A DNA stretch of 64,000 nt from Paenibacillus psychroresistens (GCF_009728935.1 NZ_CP034235.1:7837501-7901500); one strand, 5' to 3'; shown: positions 25,152 to 34,685, counted from the first letter of the stretch. Numbers and translations are program-made. Notes: generated from the sequence alone by a model not told the origin.

Positions 25152-26855
25152 TTAGGGAGCTACAACCGTGCTTTTGTCCAAGGTGACTGCCGTTTGAGCT
25201 AGCAATCGACCATTTACCGAAGCGTTAGTTCCCATAGTAATATTAGTCATACTCAGAATATTTCCCTCAAAATGTGCATCTGTTCCAATCGAAACCGTTT
25301 CCGCTGTCTGCCAGAAGATGTTCTTCGCTTGGGCTCCACCTGTGAGAATAATATTCGTGCCGCTGGCTTGAGTAATGCCTCTGCCTATTTGGAAAATCCA
25401 AACATCGTTTGGCCCACCATGAAGAGTGACATTCGAATTAATTAAAACCGCGGTTCCCCATTTATAAACACCTGCTGTTAGGGTTTGCCCACTAAGGTCT
25501 CCACTGTATAACTCCGTATAATTAACCGCTCTTCCAGCTGCGTCTGTATATGCGGTCTCCACGTTGCTTATTGCTGTTGTTAGATTAACTGAAGTCGGAG
25601 AAGTATAGTCTGATGCATATACCTTACCCGTAATTTGACTGGAAATGGCAAATTCATTGGTAGCATCCATGGTCAGAGATAACCCAGTGATAGCTGTCGC
25701 ATCGATTGGACTAACTCCAATGTTTCCCGTTACAGCAGAATTGGGAACGGAAGAGATGCCTGTTTTGGCCAGGATTGCAAAATTGCCTGCCGTACCTAGA
25801 TTTACTGGAGAAGGTCCAACGGCAACAGAACTAACTGTCAATATTCCAGCTGATGCTGCGGACATACCTGCTGCGTTAACCAAGAACAAATGATAATCAC
25901 CTGCCGTTAATGGTGCCGTAACAGTGGTTGATGTTCCATTCCCTGTTAAACTTGTCATGTTAGCTCCAGCTGCAAAAATAGTTGTGCCTGTTGGCGCTAA
26001 CCAGGCTGTGTCCCCTGCTGCAGGAGCACTAATCGTTACATTCGTTCCAGGCGCCACCGTTGCTGTGTTCAAAATTGGCTGGGAGATAGTTCCTGGAAGT
26101 GGTGATACTACTGGGATCACCGTTGCCCCTGGAATTGGTGTCGATCCAGGTACTACCGGTGTTGCAACAGGTGTTACAGGTACAGGTGTAGTTACTGGAA
26201 GAGTAGATGGTGTAGGGACTACGGTACCTTGTCCTGCTTTAACCTTTAACGCTTTATCCAGAATGATAATCACTTCAGCACGGGAAGTAGCCTGTAGAGG
26301 ATGGAATGTGCCATCTGGATAGCCTGTCATAATCGCTTGATCCATGACTGCACCGATATCTCCTTTGCTCCACGCGGGAATACTGCTGAGATCTTTAATT
26401 AAATCTGCCGAAGTCGACGGTTTCAACGCCAACAGCTTGGCAATAGTTACAGCTACCTCTTGGCGGCTCATTTCTTGCTTAGGCTTGAAAGTGCCATCTG
26501 GATAGCCGGTTACGTATCCAGCTTGTTTGGCTTTAGCAATATCGGAATACGCCCAGTCAGTCTGTGCAACATCCGTAAATTCAATCGTTCCTGCTTCTGT
26601 AAAGACAAATGATCGGTTGACCAATGCCGCAAATTCCTGACGATTCACCTTAACCTCTGGTCTAAATGTGCCGTCTTCATAACCAACGACCAAGCTCTGA
26701 TTCACCCAGCTAGAAATGGCGCTTTCTGCCCAATGATCTTTAATATCGCTGACACTGGCTGCAGCTGTAGCTGTACCAACTGTCGAAAAAATTAAACATA
26801 AAGTAATTACCCATACAAATGCATTCTTTCCAGTGTTTCTTTTCAAAATGAACAT
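25152..26855 (-). CDS. S-layer-anchored ice-binding-like protein (3 SLH + DUF3494)
   Basis: The 567-residue protein has a signal peptide to about residue 33 and three SLH repeats (~36-205, each with an F-R-P/F-K-P/F-H-P and R-Q-E/R-A-E signature). A Pro/Thr/Val linker (~212-258) and an Ig-like segment (~260-345) follow. A C-terminal ~218-residue domain has the DUF3494 ice-binding pattern: L-G-T-A-G-N-F-A-I-L-A-K-T-G-I, V-T-G-N-I-G, L-T-A-G-V-Y-K-W, D-V-W-I-F-Q-I and A-K-N-I-F-W-Q. The family folds as a beta-helix that binds ice, and some members act as adhesins. The SLH domains should fix it to the wall. The gene is monocistronic with its own terminator. Confidence 0.88.
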   Translation of the reverse strand: MFILKRNTGKNAFVWVITLCLIFSTVGTATAAASVSDIKDHWAESAISSWVNQSLVVGYEDGTFRPEVKVNRQEFAALVNRSFVFTEAGTIEFTDVAQTDWAYSDIAKAKQAGYVTGYPDGTFKPKQEMSRQEVAVTIAKLLALKPSTSADLIKDLSSIPAWSKGDIGAVMDQAIMTGYPDGTFHPLQATSRAEVIIILDKALKVKAGQGTVVPTPSTLPVTTPVPVTPVATPVVPGSTPIPGATVIPVVSPLPGTISQPILNTATVAPGTNVTISAPAAGDTAWLAPTGTTIFAAGANMTSLTGNGTSTTVTAPLTAGDYHLFLVNAAGMSAASAGILTVSSVAVGPSPVNLGTAGNFAILAKTGISSVPNSAVTGNIGVSPIDATAITGLSLTMDATNEFAISSQITGKVYASDYTSPTSVNLTTAISNVETAYTDAAGRAVNYTELYSGDLSGQTLTAGVYKWGTAVLINSNVTLHGGPNDVWIFQIGRGITQASGTNIILTGGAQAKNIFWQTAETVSIGTDAHFEGNILSMTNITMGTNASVNGRLLAQTAVTLDKSTVVAP

Positions 26856-26921
26856 CTCCTCGTTGAATCTATCCTTCCTCTTAACCCGATTGCTAGGTTT
26901 TGAATCTGCTTAAGAGCTGCC

Positions 26922-27779
26922 TTACTTCATGCCAGAAATAGAATAGTTTTCGATAATATGCTTCTGGAAGAATACAAATATAATAATGATAGGAACAACC
27001 ATAAACGCGGAGCCTGCCATTTGCAGAGCATAGTTGCCTGCATATTGTCCTTTGAGCAGAGATAAACCAACAGACAACGTATACAGCTTTTCATCATTAG
27101 CAATAATAAGCGGCCAAAGAAAGCTATTCCAGCCGGCAATAAAGGTTAAGATCGCTTGAACCGCAAGAATCGGTTTGGAAATCGGTATAACAATTTGCAG
27201 AAACGTTCTCCACTCGCTGGCACCGTCCAGCCTAGTCGCCTCTAAAAGTTCATCTGGTATGGTGGACATAAACTGGCGGAATAGAAAAATACCAAACGCG
27301 CCAACCAAGCCAGGCAACACAATCCCGATCATCGTATTCGTTAAATGCATGTAGTTTAAGAGCAGATAAACAGGAATCATCGTCACTTGACCCGGAATCA
27401 TCATTGTGGCGAGCACAAGGTAAAATAGCTTATCTTTAGCTTTAAACTTATATTTGGCGAAACCAAATCCGGCCATTGCATTCAAGAACAATCCGAGAAA
27501 TGAGAACAACACGACAGTCATTGTATTGCGCAAATAAACGGCAAAATTCATATTCTCAAACAGATTGCTAAAGTTGCCGAATGTAAAGGTTTTGGGAAAC
27601 AAAGTCGGGGGAATCTGCATGACCTCGCTTTCCGTTTTAAATGCGGAGAAAATCATCCACACAAACGGCAGCATAACGAGAATTCCTCCAACTAATAGAA
27701 TAATACCAACGATCCAAGTAAACGTTGCTCCAGTTGAACTCCGCTTAGTATGTTTTTTGAGTATGGTATTCGAACTCAT
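26922..27779 (-). CDS. Sugar ABC transporter permease (MalG/CUT1 type)
   Basis: The protein is about 285 residues from the ATG at 27779, which lies 8 bp after GGAGG; the GTG at 27788 overlaps that site. It has six membrane helices and the EAA loop E-A-T-R-L-D-G-A-S-E-W-R-T. It is the last gene of a three-gene import operon and partners the permease upstream. An ATPase is not encoded locally. Confidence 0.93.
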   Translation of the reverse strand: MSSNTILKKHTKRSSTGATFTWIVGIILLVGGILVMLPFVWMIFSAFKTESEVMQIPPTLFPKTFTFGNFSNLFENMNFAVYLRNTMTVVLFSFLGLFLNAMAGFGFAKYKFKAKDKLFYLVLATMMIPGQVTMIPVYLLLNYMHLTNTMIGIVLPGLVGAFGIFLFRQFMSTIPDELLEATRLDGASEWRTFLQIVIPISKPILAVQAILTFIAGWNSFLWPLIIANDEKLYTLSVGLSLLKGQYAGNYALQMAGSAFMVVPIIIIFVFFQKHIIENYSISGMK

Positions 27780-27805
27780 CAGGCTCACCTCCAGTCATGT
27801 CAGGG

Positions 27806-28693
27806 TCAATAATCCGTTTCTTTATTCTGCATTCGGAATTGGAGCAGTGTAATCGCTATGATCACTGCAAACAAGACGAAGGAGCCTGCTGCTGCATAAC
27901 CAAAATTACTTAGCTGAAAGCCATTGCGATAGATGAACAACGAAACCGAGGTTGTACTATCCAATGGGCCGCCGTTAGTCATAATGAACGGTTCCTCGAA
28001 AAATTGCAGCCAACCAATCATCGTTGTAATCGAAACGAAAAAGATCGCGTAACGCAGCATAGGCAATGTAATGTTCGTAAGCTGCTGCCAACGATTTGCA
28101 CCGTCGAGCTGAGCTGCTTCATAATAAGTCTTTGGAATCCCTTGAATAGCTGCGATAAAAATAATCATGTTAAGACCAATCCCCCGCCAGAGAGCTAACA
28201 CAATCAACGATATTTTGGCCATGACGGGATCTGTCAGCCATGGAACTGCACCAAGGTGGAGCTTACTGAGCAGGAAGTTCAGCAAACCAATCGAGGGATT
28301 GTAAAGGTAGCCCCAAACTACAGCAACTGCCACAACATTAGTTATAGAAGGCATATAATAAACGACTCGAAAAACTTTGAACACACGCGACTTACCAGAA
28401 TTGATAAGCAACGCAATTATTAACGAGCAGATTATGACAAGCGGGACACCAATCACCACATAGAATAAGGTGTTAGTAATAGCTTTAATAAATGTGGGAT
28501 CTGTGATAACGTCCAAATAGTTCTGTATGCCGATGAATTTGACTGCCGAGTAATTCCCCAGACCGGTCAAATCCATATTCGTAAAACTAATAACCAATGC
28601 AATTGCAATCGGAATTAAGGAAAATAAGACAAGCAATATAAGCGTCGGTGCAATAAAGAAATAGGGGGCCTTACTCTTGGCAATCCCTTTCAT
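27806..28693 (-). CDS. Sugar ABC transporter permease (MalF/UgpA type)
   Basis: The 295-residue protein has six membrane helices and the EAA loop Y-E-A-A-Q-L-D-G-A-N-R-W-Q-Q. GGAAG precedes the ATG. It lies 26 bp downstream of the binding-protein gene and belongs to the LacI-flanked operon. Confidence 0.93.
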   Translation of the reverse strand: MKGIAKSKAPYFFIAPTLILLVLFSLIPIAIALVISFTNMDLTGLGNYSAVKFIGIQNYLDVITDPTFIKAITNTLFYVVIGVPLVIICSLIIALLINSGKSRVFKVFRVVYYMPSITNVVAVAVVWGYLYNPSIGLLNFLLSKLHLGAVPWLTDPVMAKISLIVLALWRGIGLNMIIFIAAIQGIPKTYYEAAQLDGANRWQQLTNITLPMLRYAIFFVSITTMIGWLQFFEEPFIMTNGGPLDSTTSVSLFIYRNGFQLSNFGYAAAGSFVLFAVIIAITLLQFRMQNKETDY

Positions 28694-28719
28694 GGTAACG
28701 TCACTTCCTTCCGTTCACC

Positions 28720-29967
28720 CTATTTACTAAGAATTTCTTCTGCGTTTTTATTAAAGTCATCCAAGGACTTCTGCACATCATCGCCACCGCGGTAAATTTT
28801 CTCGAAGGTAGTTAGATATTTTTGGGAAAGCTCTTCCCAAGGCTTAAGTAGCGGCATTGATTGAGCGTTCTTCATTTGCTCGCCAAAAACATTTAGGTTC
28901 TTGTTTTCCTTCAGAAAAGCATCATCCCATGCTACTTTTGCAGCCGGCATGGCATTGGCGAGCTTCATCCATTCGACTTGAGTTTCTGCTTTGCTCATAT
29001 AAGCGATAAACTTTAATGAAGCCTCTTTTTGTTTGGTATATTGAAAGACGGACCAGTTGGCGCCTCCTAGATTGGATTGATTATTCAGCTTTTTCGGCAG
29101 TACAGCCGTTGCCCATTTATCCTTCAATTCAGGAGCCTGGTCGTTTATCTGTTTAACCATCCAAGGACCCGAGATGAACATCGGAATAATTGCATCGCCT
29201 TTAAAAGCTTGTACAGCATCTAGACCTAAATCTTCTTTTGGAGAAGAACCATTTTCATAGAAAGAATTTAAATATTTAACGGCATCGACAAATTCCGGTT
29301 GATTAAACAACGGCTTGTTCTTGTCATCAAGCAATTTGGACCCATTCTGGCGGGCAAACATAAAAGATAGCGTTTGTTCTTTAGCATCAATACTAATCCC
29401 GTATTTCCCCTCGCCGCGTTTGGCTAGCTTCTGTGCTGCATCACTTAGCTCTTCCCAGGTTTTGGGTGCTTCTTTAAAGCCAACTGCAGCGAGAAGGTCG
29501 GTACGGTAATAGAGGACACGAGTATCAATGTACCAAGGAACGCCTACTATTTTATTGTCGAATTTAGCTGTTTCCAAAGACCCTTCGAAGAAATTATCTG
29601 CCTTCAGCTCCGGATATTGGTCCAAATAAGGTGTTAAATCCATTAAAGCTCCAGCTGCTCCGAATTCCGGAATCCAGGTAGTCCCCATTTGAACAACATC
29701 AGGTCCCTTCTTAGATGCGACAGCCGTCAGCATTTTATCATGAGCGGAAGCCCATGGAATAGCTTGAATCTTAACATCAATATCCGGGTTCAGCTTTTTG
29801 AAGCTTTCCACCATCGCTGGCAATGACTTAGCTTCGTCGCCCATCCCCCAAACATTAAGGGTTACTTTACCACCATCACTGGATGATGACGAGCAGCCTG
29901 CAAGTGCGCCTACTAGTAAAACAGAACCTGCCAATACAACACTCAACATTTTTTTCTTGAATAACAT
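28720..29967 (-). CDS. Sugar-binding lipoprotein of an ABC importer
   Basis: The 415-residue family 1 solute-binding protein has a lipobox L-A-G-C-S near residues 21-25. It has M-G-T-T-W-I-P-E-F and W-Y-I-D-T-R-V-L-Y-Y-R-T-D-L features typical of the oligosaccharide cluster. GAGGAGG precedes the ATG. The first gene of the operon, it diverges from a LacI-type regulator. Two identical palindromic operators in the shared 285-bp region suggest negative control released by the transported sugar. Confidence 0.93.
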   Translation of the reverse strand: MLFKKKMLSVVLAGSVLLVGALAGCSSSSSDGGKVTLNVWGMGDEAKSLPAMVESFKKLNPDIDVKIQAIPWASAHDKMLTAVASKKGPDVVQMGTTWIPEFGAAGALMDLTPYLDQYPELKADNFFEGSLETAKFDNKIVGVPWYIDTRVLYYRTDLLAAVGFKEAPKTWEELSDAAQKLAKRGEGKYGISIDAKEQTLSFMFARQNGSKLLDDKNKPLFNQPEFVDAVKYLNSFYENGSSPKEDLGLDAVQAFKGDAIIPMFISGPWMVKQINDQAPELKDKWATAVLPKKLNNQSNLGGANWSVFQYTKQKEASLKFIAYMSKAETQVEWMKLANAMPAAKVAWDDAFLKENKNLNVFGEQMKNAQSMPLLKPWEELSQKYLTTFEKIYRGGDDVQKSLDDFNKNAEEILSK

Positions 29968-30009
29968 ATAAATTTCCTCCTCAAATAATTTTTAATAAAA
30001 ACAATATTT

Positions 30010-30024
30010 TCGAAACGTTTCTAT
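30010..30024. promoter_or_regulatory. LacI-type operator, proximal to the binding-protein gene
   Basis: The 15-bp TCGAAACGTTTCTAT contains the perfect palindrome GAAACGTTTC, the central-CG form typical of LacI-family sites. It is 43 bp upstream of the minus-strand gene start. Confidence 0.75.
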
Positions 30025-30169
30025 AACGCATAAAAAAAAGTGAAACCGCATTCAACTAGTTAGTAATACCCAAAGAATATTTGTTTGAAACACTCTAAAA
30101 AGGCTTAATAAGATAGATAAACATCGTTCGACACTATTTTTTGCGTATATTACAATTTGAGAAATATAA

Positions 30170-30184
30170 TCGAAACGTTTCTAT
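30170..30184. promoter_or_regulatory. LacI-type operator, proximal to the lacI-like gene
   Basis: An identical 15-bp copy of the site at 30010 lies 160 bp away, centre to centre, and 68 bp before the regulator start. The pair could allow repression of both divergent genes or a DNA loop. Confidence 0.75.
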
Positions 30185-30251
30185 GAATTAACATTTAAAT
30201 GCTCTCTATGTATGATAAAATGGTAGAAAGAAATGGGAAGGAGCGTGTTTC

Positions 30252-31229
30252 GTGGCTAACATCAAGGATATTGCTAAGCTAGCAGGTGTTTCAATATCGA
30301 CTGTCTCTTATGCGCTCAACGGAAGTTCGAAGGTAACAGCAGTAACCGCCGCAAGAATAAAAGCGATTGCCAAAGAGCTGCACTACGTTCCAAACGCGGC
30401 TGCACGTAACTTGAAGAGGCAGGAAACAAAAATTATTGGGGTGTTTTTAACCAATTTCAGTGGATCATTCTACGGGGATCTCCTACAAGGCATAAAAGAG
30501 GGGCTAAATCAGAGCGGTTACGATCTTATAGTTTGCAGCAGCAAACAATCCCATCGTCTGCTTCCACAGCGAATGATCGACGGGGCCATCATCCTCGATG
30601 AGACGTTCTCTAGTGAGGAGCTGTTGGAGTACGCCAATCAAGGCCATAAAGTAGTCGTCATGGACCGTGACCTGGACCATAAGAATATTAATCAAGTCCA
30701 TCTCGACAATAAAGCTGGTGCCACTCTGGCGATGGAGCATTTGATCGAGCTAGGACATCGCAAGCTCTACGTGGTCACCGGAACCATCGGCTCATTCGAC
30801 TCTCGACAGCGAATCCAAGCCGTTAAACAAACGGTTGGTCGGAATCCAGACATGCAATATATCGAAATCGCAGGTGATTTCACCAAATCAGCTGGGGTGC
30901 TTGCCGGCAAACAGATCACTCAAGAATATTCAGGTCCTGCTGCCGTCTTCTGTTTAAATGACGAAATGGCAATTGGAATCTATGAATATTTACTAACAAC
31001 GAATATACGAATTGGTGTGGATATTCACCTAATAGGGTTTGATAATATCGAGGTAGCCCAGTACACTCAGCCGCGATTAGCAACGATTGATTACTCTAAG
31101 CGAAAATGGGGAGTACTTGCCTCCGAACAGCTGCTTAAGTTAATTGCCGGTATTGAGGTTGAGCCTGAACATATTTATGTTACTCTCATTAAAGGCAAAT
31201 CCATGGGAGCGGTACCTATTATCAATTAA
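30252..31229 (+). CDS. LacI-family transcriptional regulator
   Basis: The 325-residue protein has an N-terminal helix-turn-helix and hinge (I-K-D-I-A-K-L-A-G-V-S-I-S-T-V-S-Y-A-L-N-G) and a periplasmic-binding-like sensor domain (residues ~60-325). The start is GTG after AAGGAG. It is encoded divergently from the sugar importer, and both promoters share an identical palindromic operator, so it likely represses the operon and itself. The ligand is probably the imported sugar or a product of it. Confidence 0.94.
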   Translation: MANIKDIAKLAGVSISTVSYALNGSSKVTAVTAARIKAIAKELHYVPNAAARNLKRQETKIIGVFLTNFSGSFYGDLLQGIKEGLNQSGYDLIVCSSKQSHRLLPQRMIDGAIILDETFSSEELLEYANQGHKVVVMDRDLDHKNINQVHLDNKAGATLAMEHLIELGHRKLYVVTGTIGSFDSRQRIQAVKQTVGRNPDMQYIEIAGDFTKSAGVLAGKQITQEYSGPAAVFCLNDEMAIGIYEYLLTTNIRIGVDIHLIGFDNIEVAQYTQPRLATIDYSKRKWGVLASEQLLKLIAGIEVEPEHIYVTLIKGKSMGAVPIIN

Positions 31230-31255
31230 TAATAGTTAACACGAATGGATCCCTA

Positions 31256-31448
31256 CTAACCTGCCATCTTTCTGCGATATGCTTCCTCGAGGATTTGTTT
31301 TAAACCTTCTGTCCGTTTTTTAATGAATGTTTCCCAGAACAGCTTGCCCTTTTCTCGCAATTCATCAGCAGATAAGCTTCCTTCTTCAAATTTCCCCCAG
31401 CATCTATCTACAGTGAGCTTATCGCAACTTCTGTCGTTGTGTTTTTGT
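31256..31448 (-). pseudogene. Unidentified coding remnant
   Basis: The minus strand has an open frame of ~63 codons between stops that lacks any usable start. It encodes a charged helical tail (F-E-E-G-S-L-S-A-D-E-L-R-E-K-G, F-I-K-K-R-T-E-G-L-K-Q-I-L-E-E-A-Y). Residue composition is protein-like, so it may be the end of a lost gene. I do not recognise the family. Confidence 0.3.
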
Positions 31449-31450
31449 AA

Positions 31451-32659
31451 CTAAGCATGTTTAACTGCCTCTTTCCTTCGATCATATAAATGACCTGCCA
31501 GCAATAGCAGGAATCCAAGCGCAGCAAGGAGCGAAGCTATCCATGGCAACGAGGAAAGACCCACATGAGTAATAGCCCAGCCACCAAGAAAGGCCCCTCC
31601 TGCATTACCTACATTCAAAGCGGAATGTGTTGAAGTGGCTGCAAGCTCTGGTGCGTCTTTGGCTAGATTCATGATACGGATTTGCAGACCCGGCAGGATA
31701 CCAAATGCTGCAACACCCCAGATGAAAATAGTAACAATAGCAGCTACAGGTATTTTATCCGTAAACGAGAAGACAGCTAGAATCAGCGCCAATACAGCAA
31801 AATTGCCCAGCAAGTAGGGCATTAGCTTCCAGTCTGCTAGCTTGCCTCCTACTATATTACCTAGGGTGACGCCAAAACCAAACAGCACTAAGATCCAAGT
31901 TACGACATGCTCGGAAAACCCGGTAATTTCTAAGAGTATCGGTGCAATGTAGGTAAATACCATGAATAAGCTGCCGCAACCTAAAGCCCCAATTAGTAAG
32001 ACAAGCAACAATTTAGGCTGAGCAAGCGAGCGAACTTGTTGAAGCAAGCTGGTGTTGGTTTTCTGCTTAATTCGTGGAATGAAGATAAGTATGCCAATTA
32101 ACGAAATAATACCCATAATAGCAATTGCGCCGAACGATGCCCTCCAGCCTAAATGCTGCCCAATGAAAGTGCCCAAAGGTACGCCAATAATATTGGAAAT
32201 GGTCAATCCAGCCATCATTACGGAAATAGCCGCAGCACGTTTATCTACTCTTACAAGATTGGCAGCAATAACAGAACCAACTCCTAAAAAGGTGCCGTGA
32301 GCTAAAGCGGTAATGAGCCGAGCTACCATAACAATAGAATAATTAGGCGCAATTATTGCAATCCCGTTTCCTAGAATAAACAGCAGCATGAGCAGGCAAA
32401 GCAGCAATTTTTGGGGCAGCTTATGCGTGGCAAGAGCAAGGATAGGCCCGCCGATGGCTACACCTAACGCATAGCTGGTAATTAGCTGGCCTGCTTGTGG
32501 AATACTGACATGCAGATCATCCGCGACATTAGGTAGAATCCCCATAATAACAAATTCCGTCATTCCGATAGCAAAGGCACCCAAGGTTAAGGAGAAAAGA
32601 GAAATCGGGAACCGCTCTTTAACAGCAGCCCCACCTTGTAAAGCATGTGTTGAATTCAT
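31451..32659 (-). CDS. MFS efflux transporter, DHA1 family (AraJ/YdhP-like)
   Basis: This 402-residue protein has twelve predicted membrane helices. It shows the DHA1 N-terminal signature F-A-I-G-M-T-E-F-V-I-M-G-I-L-P and the motif L-G-V-A-I-G-G-P. Such pumps export drugs, sugars or purine analogues by proton antiport. AAAGG lies 14 bp before the ATG. The LLM oxidoreductase gene lies 32 bp upstream on the same strand, so they may be cotranscribed. The substrate is unknown. Confidence 0.9.
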   Translation of the reverse strand: MNSTHALQGGAAVKERFPISLFSLTLGAFAIGMTEFVIMGILPNVADDLHVSIPQAGQLITSYALGVAIGGPILALATHKLPQKLLLCLLMLLFILGNGIAIIAPNYSIVMVARLITALAHGTFLGVGSVIAANLVRVDKRAAAISVMMAGLTISNIIGVPLGTFIGQHLGWRASFGAIAIMGIISLIGILIFIPRIKQKTNTSLLQQVRSLAQPKLLLVLLIGALGCGSLFMVFTYIAPILLEITGFSEHVVTWILVLFGFGVTLGNIVGGKLADWKLMPYLLGNFAVLALILAVFSFTDKIPVAAIVTIFIWGVAAFGILPGLQIRIMNLAKDAPELAATSTHSALNVGNAGGAFLGGWAITHVGLSSLPWIASLLAALGFLLLLAGHLYDRRKEAVKHA

Positions 32660-32691
32660 GATGTTTTCTTGCCAACCTTTCGCAACTAATA

Positions 32692-33729
32692 TTATTCTTT
32701 CATGATCTCAGAGACGATCTGATAGGATTTCAATCGAGCTTCATGATCATAAATTTGAGCCGAGATGATCCATTCATCGGCCTGCGTTTGTTCCTGAAGA
32801 TGGGATAGTCTCTTCCGAACTGTATCTCTGCTCCCCACTATGGAAAAGCTTAAGCTTTTCTGTACGTAAGCTTTTTCCGGCTCGCTCCAGAGGATATCAG
32901 ATGGGTCAACCGCTGGGCTTAACATCCCTGGAATTCCACGTACAATATTAAGAAATTGCTGCTGCTGTGAAGTCGCCAATCGTTGTGCTTCTTCATCTGT
33001 ATCAGCGGCAATGATGTTTATTCCCACCATGGCATGCGGCTTATTCAATGCCTGAGAAGGCTTGAAATAACTGCGATACAGCTCTAAAGCCGCCAGCAAA
33101 TAATCCGGGGCAAAATGGCTCGCAAAAGCAAAGGGCAGCCCCAGCTCACCTGCCAGCTGTGCACTAAAACCACTCGATCCAAGCAGCCAGATCGGAATAT
33201 CCAATCCCTCGCCTGGAACAGCTCTAACGCCTGGCATGCCTGCTCCCAACGATGGGTCTAGGTAGCTGCGCAGCTCGCTCAGTTGTTCAGGGAAATTCTG
33301 TCCATCGCTGCCTAAACCACGGCGAATTGCCCTCATTGCTGGCTGGTCAGAGCCTGGAGCACGTCCCAGACCTAAGTCTATTCGACCAGGGTACATCGAT
33401 TCCAATGTGCCGAATTGCTCAGCAATGACTAGCGGAGCATGGTTCGGCAGCATAATCCCGCCAGAGCCAACTCGTATCGTTTTGGTGCCGTTGGCAATAT
33501 AGCCAATGACCAACGAAGTAGCTGAGCTGGCAATACCCGGCATATTGTGATGCTCGGCGAGCCAGTATCGGCGATAGCCCCATTGCTCAGCATGCTGTGC
33601 CAGATCAAGAGAACGGTGGAAGGAATCTCGAGGTGTCCCCCCTGCTATAACGGGGGCAAGATCAAGTATCGAAATGGGAATCGAGCTGATTCCCTCAGTG
33701 GAATTATTCACGTTATTTTCTACATTCAT
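32692..33729 (-). CDS. Luciferase-like (LLM) flavin-dependent oxidoreductase
   Basis: The protein is about 345 residues from the ATG at 33729, 9 bp after GGAGG; a GTG at 33738 is closer to the site. It has the LLM TIM barrel: S-I-L-D-L-A-P, R-Y-W-L-A-E-H-H-N-M, V-G-S-G-G-I-M-L-P-N-H, G-R-I-D-L-G-L-G-R-A-P-G and the C-terminal V-G-S-R-D-T-V. These group MsnO8/YwcH-type proteins bind FMN or F420-like flavins and oxidise small molecules. It is likely cotranscribed with the efflux pump downstream, suggesting a detoxification pair. Confidence 0.92.
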   Translation of the reverse strand: MNVENNVNNSTEGISSIPISILDLAPVIAGGTPRDSFHRSLDLAQHAEQWGYRRYWLAEHHNMPGIASSATSLVIGYIANGTKTIRVGSGGIMLPNHAPLVIAEQFGTLESMYPGRIDLGLGRAPGSDQPAMRAIRRGLGSDGQNFPEQLSELRSYLDPSLGAGMPGVRAVPGEGLDIPIWLLGSSGFSAQLAGELGLPFAFASHFAPDYLLAALELYRSYFKPSQALNKPHAMVGINIIAADTDEEAQRLATSQQQQFLNIVRGIPGMLSPAVDPSDILWSEPEKAYVQKSLSFSIVGSRDTVRKRLSHLQEQTQADEWIISAQIYDHEARLKSYQIVSEIMKE

Positions 33730-33925
33730 TTGCTTCACCCTCCAAGTCTAGTCCATCCATTACTCAAAAAGCTCTATCCATATATTCTAATCTTAAAATT
33801 ATGATAAGCAAGTACTTACCTTGTTGTGGATTAGTATACTTTTGTAAATGAACATATAATCAAAGGCTGATCTAATCCGTGGAACGTTAGGAACATTTCT
33901 ATACGCTTTCCGCTAATTTTGTTGC

Positions 33926-33954
33926 TTGACATCTGTAATTACAATTGTTACAGT
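33926..33954 (+). promoter_or_regulatory. Promoter with embedded dyad operator
   Basis: A -35 TTGACA (33926-33931) is followed by a dyad CTGTAA-N9-TTACAG (33933-33953) that fills the spacer and overlaps a -10-like TACAGT. This layout suits a repressor that blocks polymerase. No regulator gene is adjacent. Confidence 0.55.
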
Positions 33955-33986
33955 TAAATCATCTTAAAACGAAAGAGGGAATCTAA

Positions 33987-34646
33987 ATGAAAATAGGAAT
34001 TATTGGTACTGGAGAAATTGGTGGGAATCTCACTCGACTTCTCACAAAGCTGGGACATGATGTGCACATTGCTAATTCACGCGGACCTCATACACTTATC
34101 GATTTAGTCAATGAAACTGGAGCAAAAGCAGCTGACATTTCCGATGTCGCTCGCGGAGCAGAAGTCGTCATTATATCCATCCCATTGAAAAATATTCCTG
34201 ATCTCCCTGTTGGTTTTCTTAATGAGGCAGCCAGCAACGCAGCTATTATTGAAACCTGCAACTATTACCCTAAACAGCGTGATGGACTGATTGCACCTAT
34301 TGAAGCCGGCATGCCGGAAAGCAAATGGGTGGAACAACAGCTTGGAAAGTCCGTATTCAAGGTATTCAACGGAATTTGGTCGAAGCATCTGCTCGAAAGA
34401 GGCTTGCCCAAAGGGTCCTCAGGTCGAATCGGATTACCTGTAGCAGGGGATGACCCTCATGCAAAGGAAATTATTTTGCAGCTTGTGGAGAGTCTGGGCT
34501 TTGATGCAGTAGACGCTGGTGGATTAGCTGAATCTTGGCGCCAACAGCCAGGAACCCCAAGCTATGGTAAAGAATTAAATGGGGATGGTATTCGCCAAGC
34601 CTTATCCGAGGCTAGCCCAATTCGTACTAAGGAATTTACAGCTTAA
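33987..34646 (+). CDS. NADP-dependent dinucleotide-binding reductase (F420-dependent NADP oxidoreductase-like)
   Basis: The 219-residue protein starts with a Rossmann motif, G-I-I-G-T-G-E-I-G-G-N-L, followed by I-A-N-S-R-G-P, a pattern favouring NADP. Later come I-I-S-I-P-L-K and V-F-K-V-F-N-G-I-W. It belongs to the NADP_oxidored F420 family (YqcG/NPDH-like), whose members act on small carbonyl or sugar acid substrates. GAGGG precedes the ATG. It precedes a TetA(L)-like pump by 40 bp and shares its promoter. Confidence 0.88.
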   Translation: MKIGIIGTGEIGGNLTRLLTKLGHDVHIANSRGPHTLIDLVNETGAKAADISDVARGAEVVIISIPLKNIPDLPVGFLNEAASNAAIIETCNYYPKQRDGLIAPIEAGMPESKWVEQQLGKSVFKVFNGIWSKHLLERGLPKGSSGRIGLPVAGDDPHAKEIILQLVESLGFDAVDAGGLAESWRQQPGTPSYGKELNGDGIRQALSEASPIRTKEFTA

Positions 34647-34685
34647 CTTATTCCATACTAACCTAGAAGAAGGAAGTGCAATAAA

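Noticed and set aside
25645..26322. Antisense open frames in the ice-binding gene
   Set aside because: They arise from low-complexity Pro/Val/Thr codons; no start signals or known domains.
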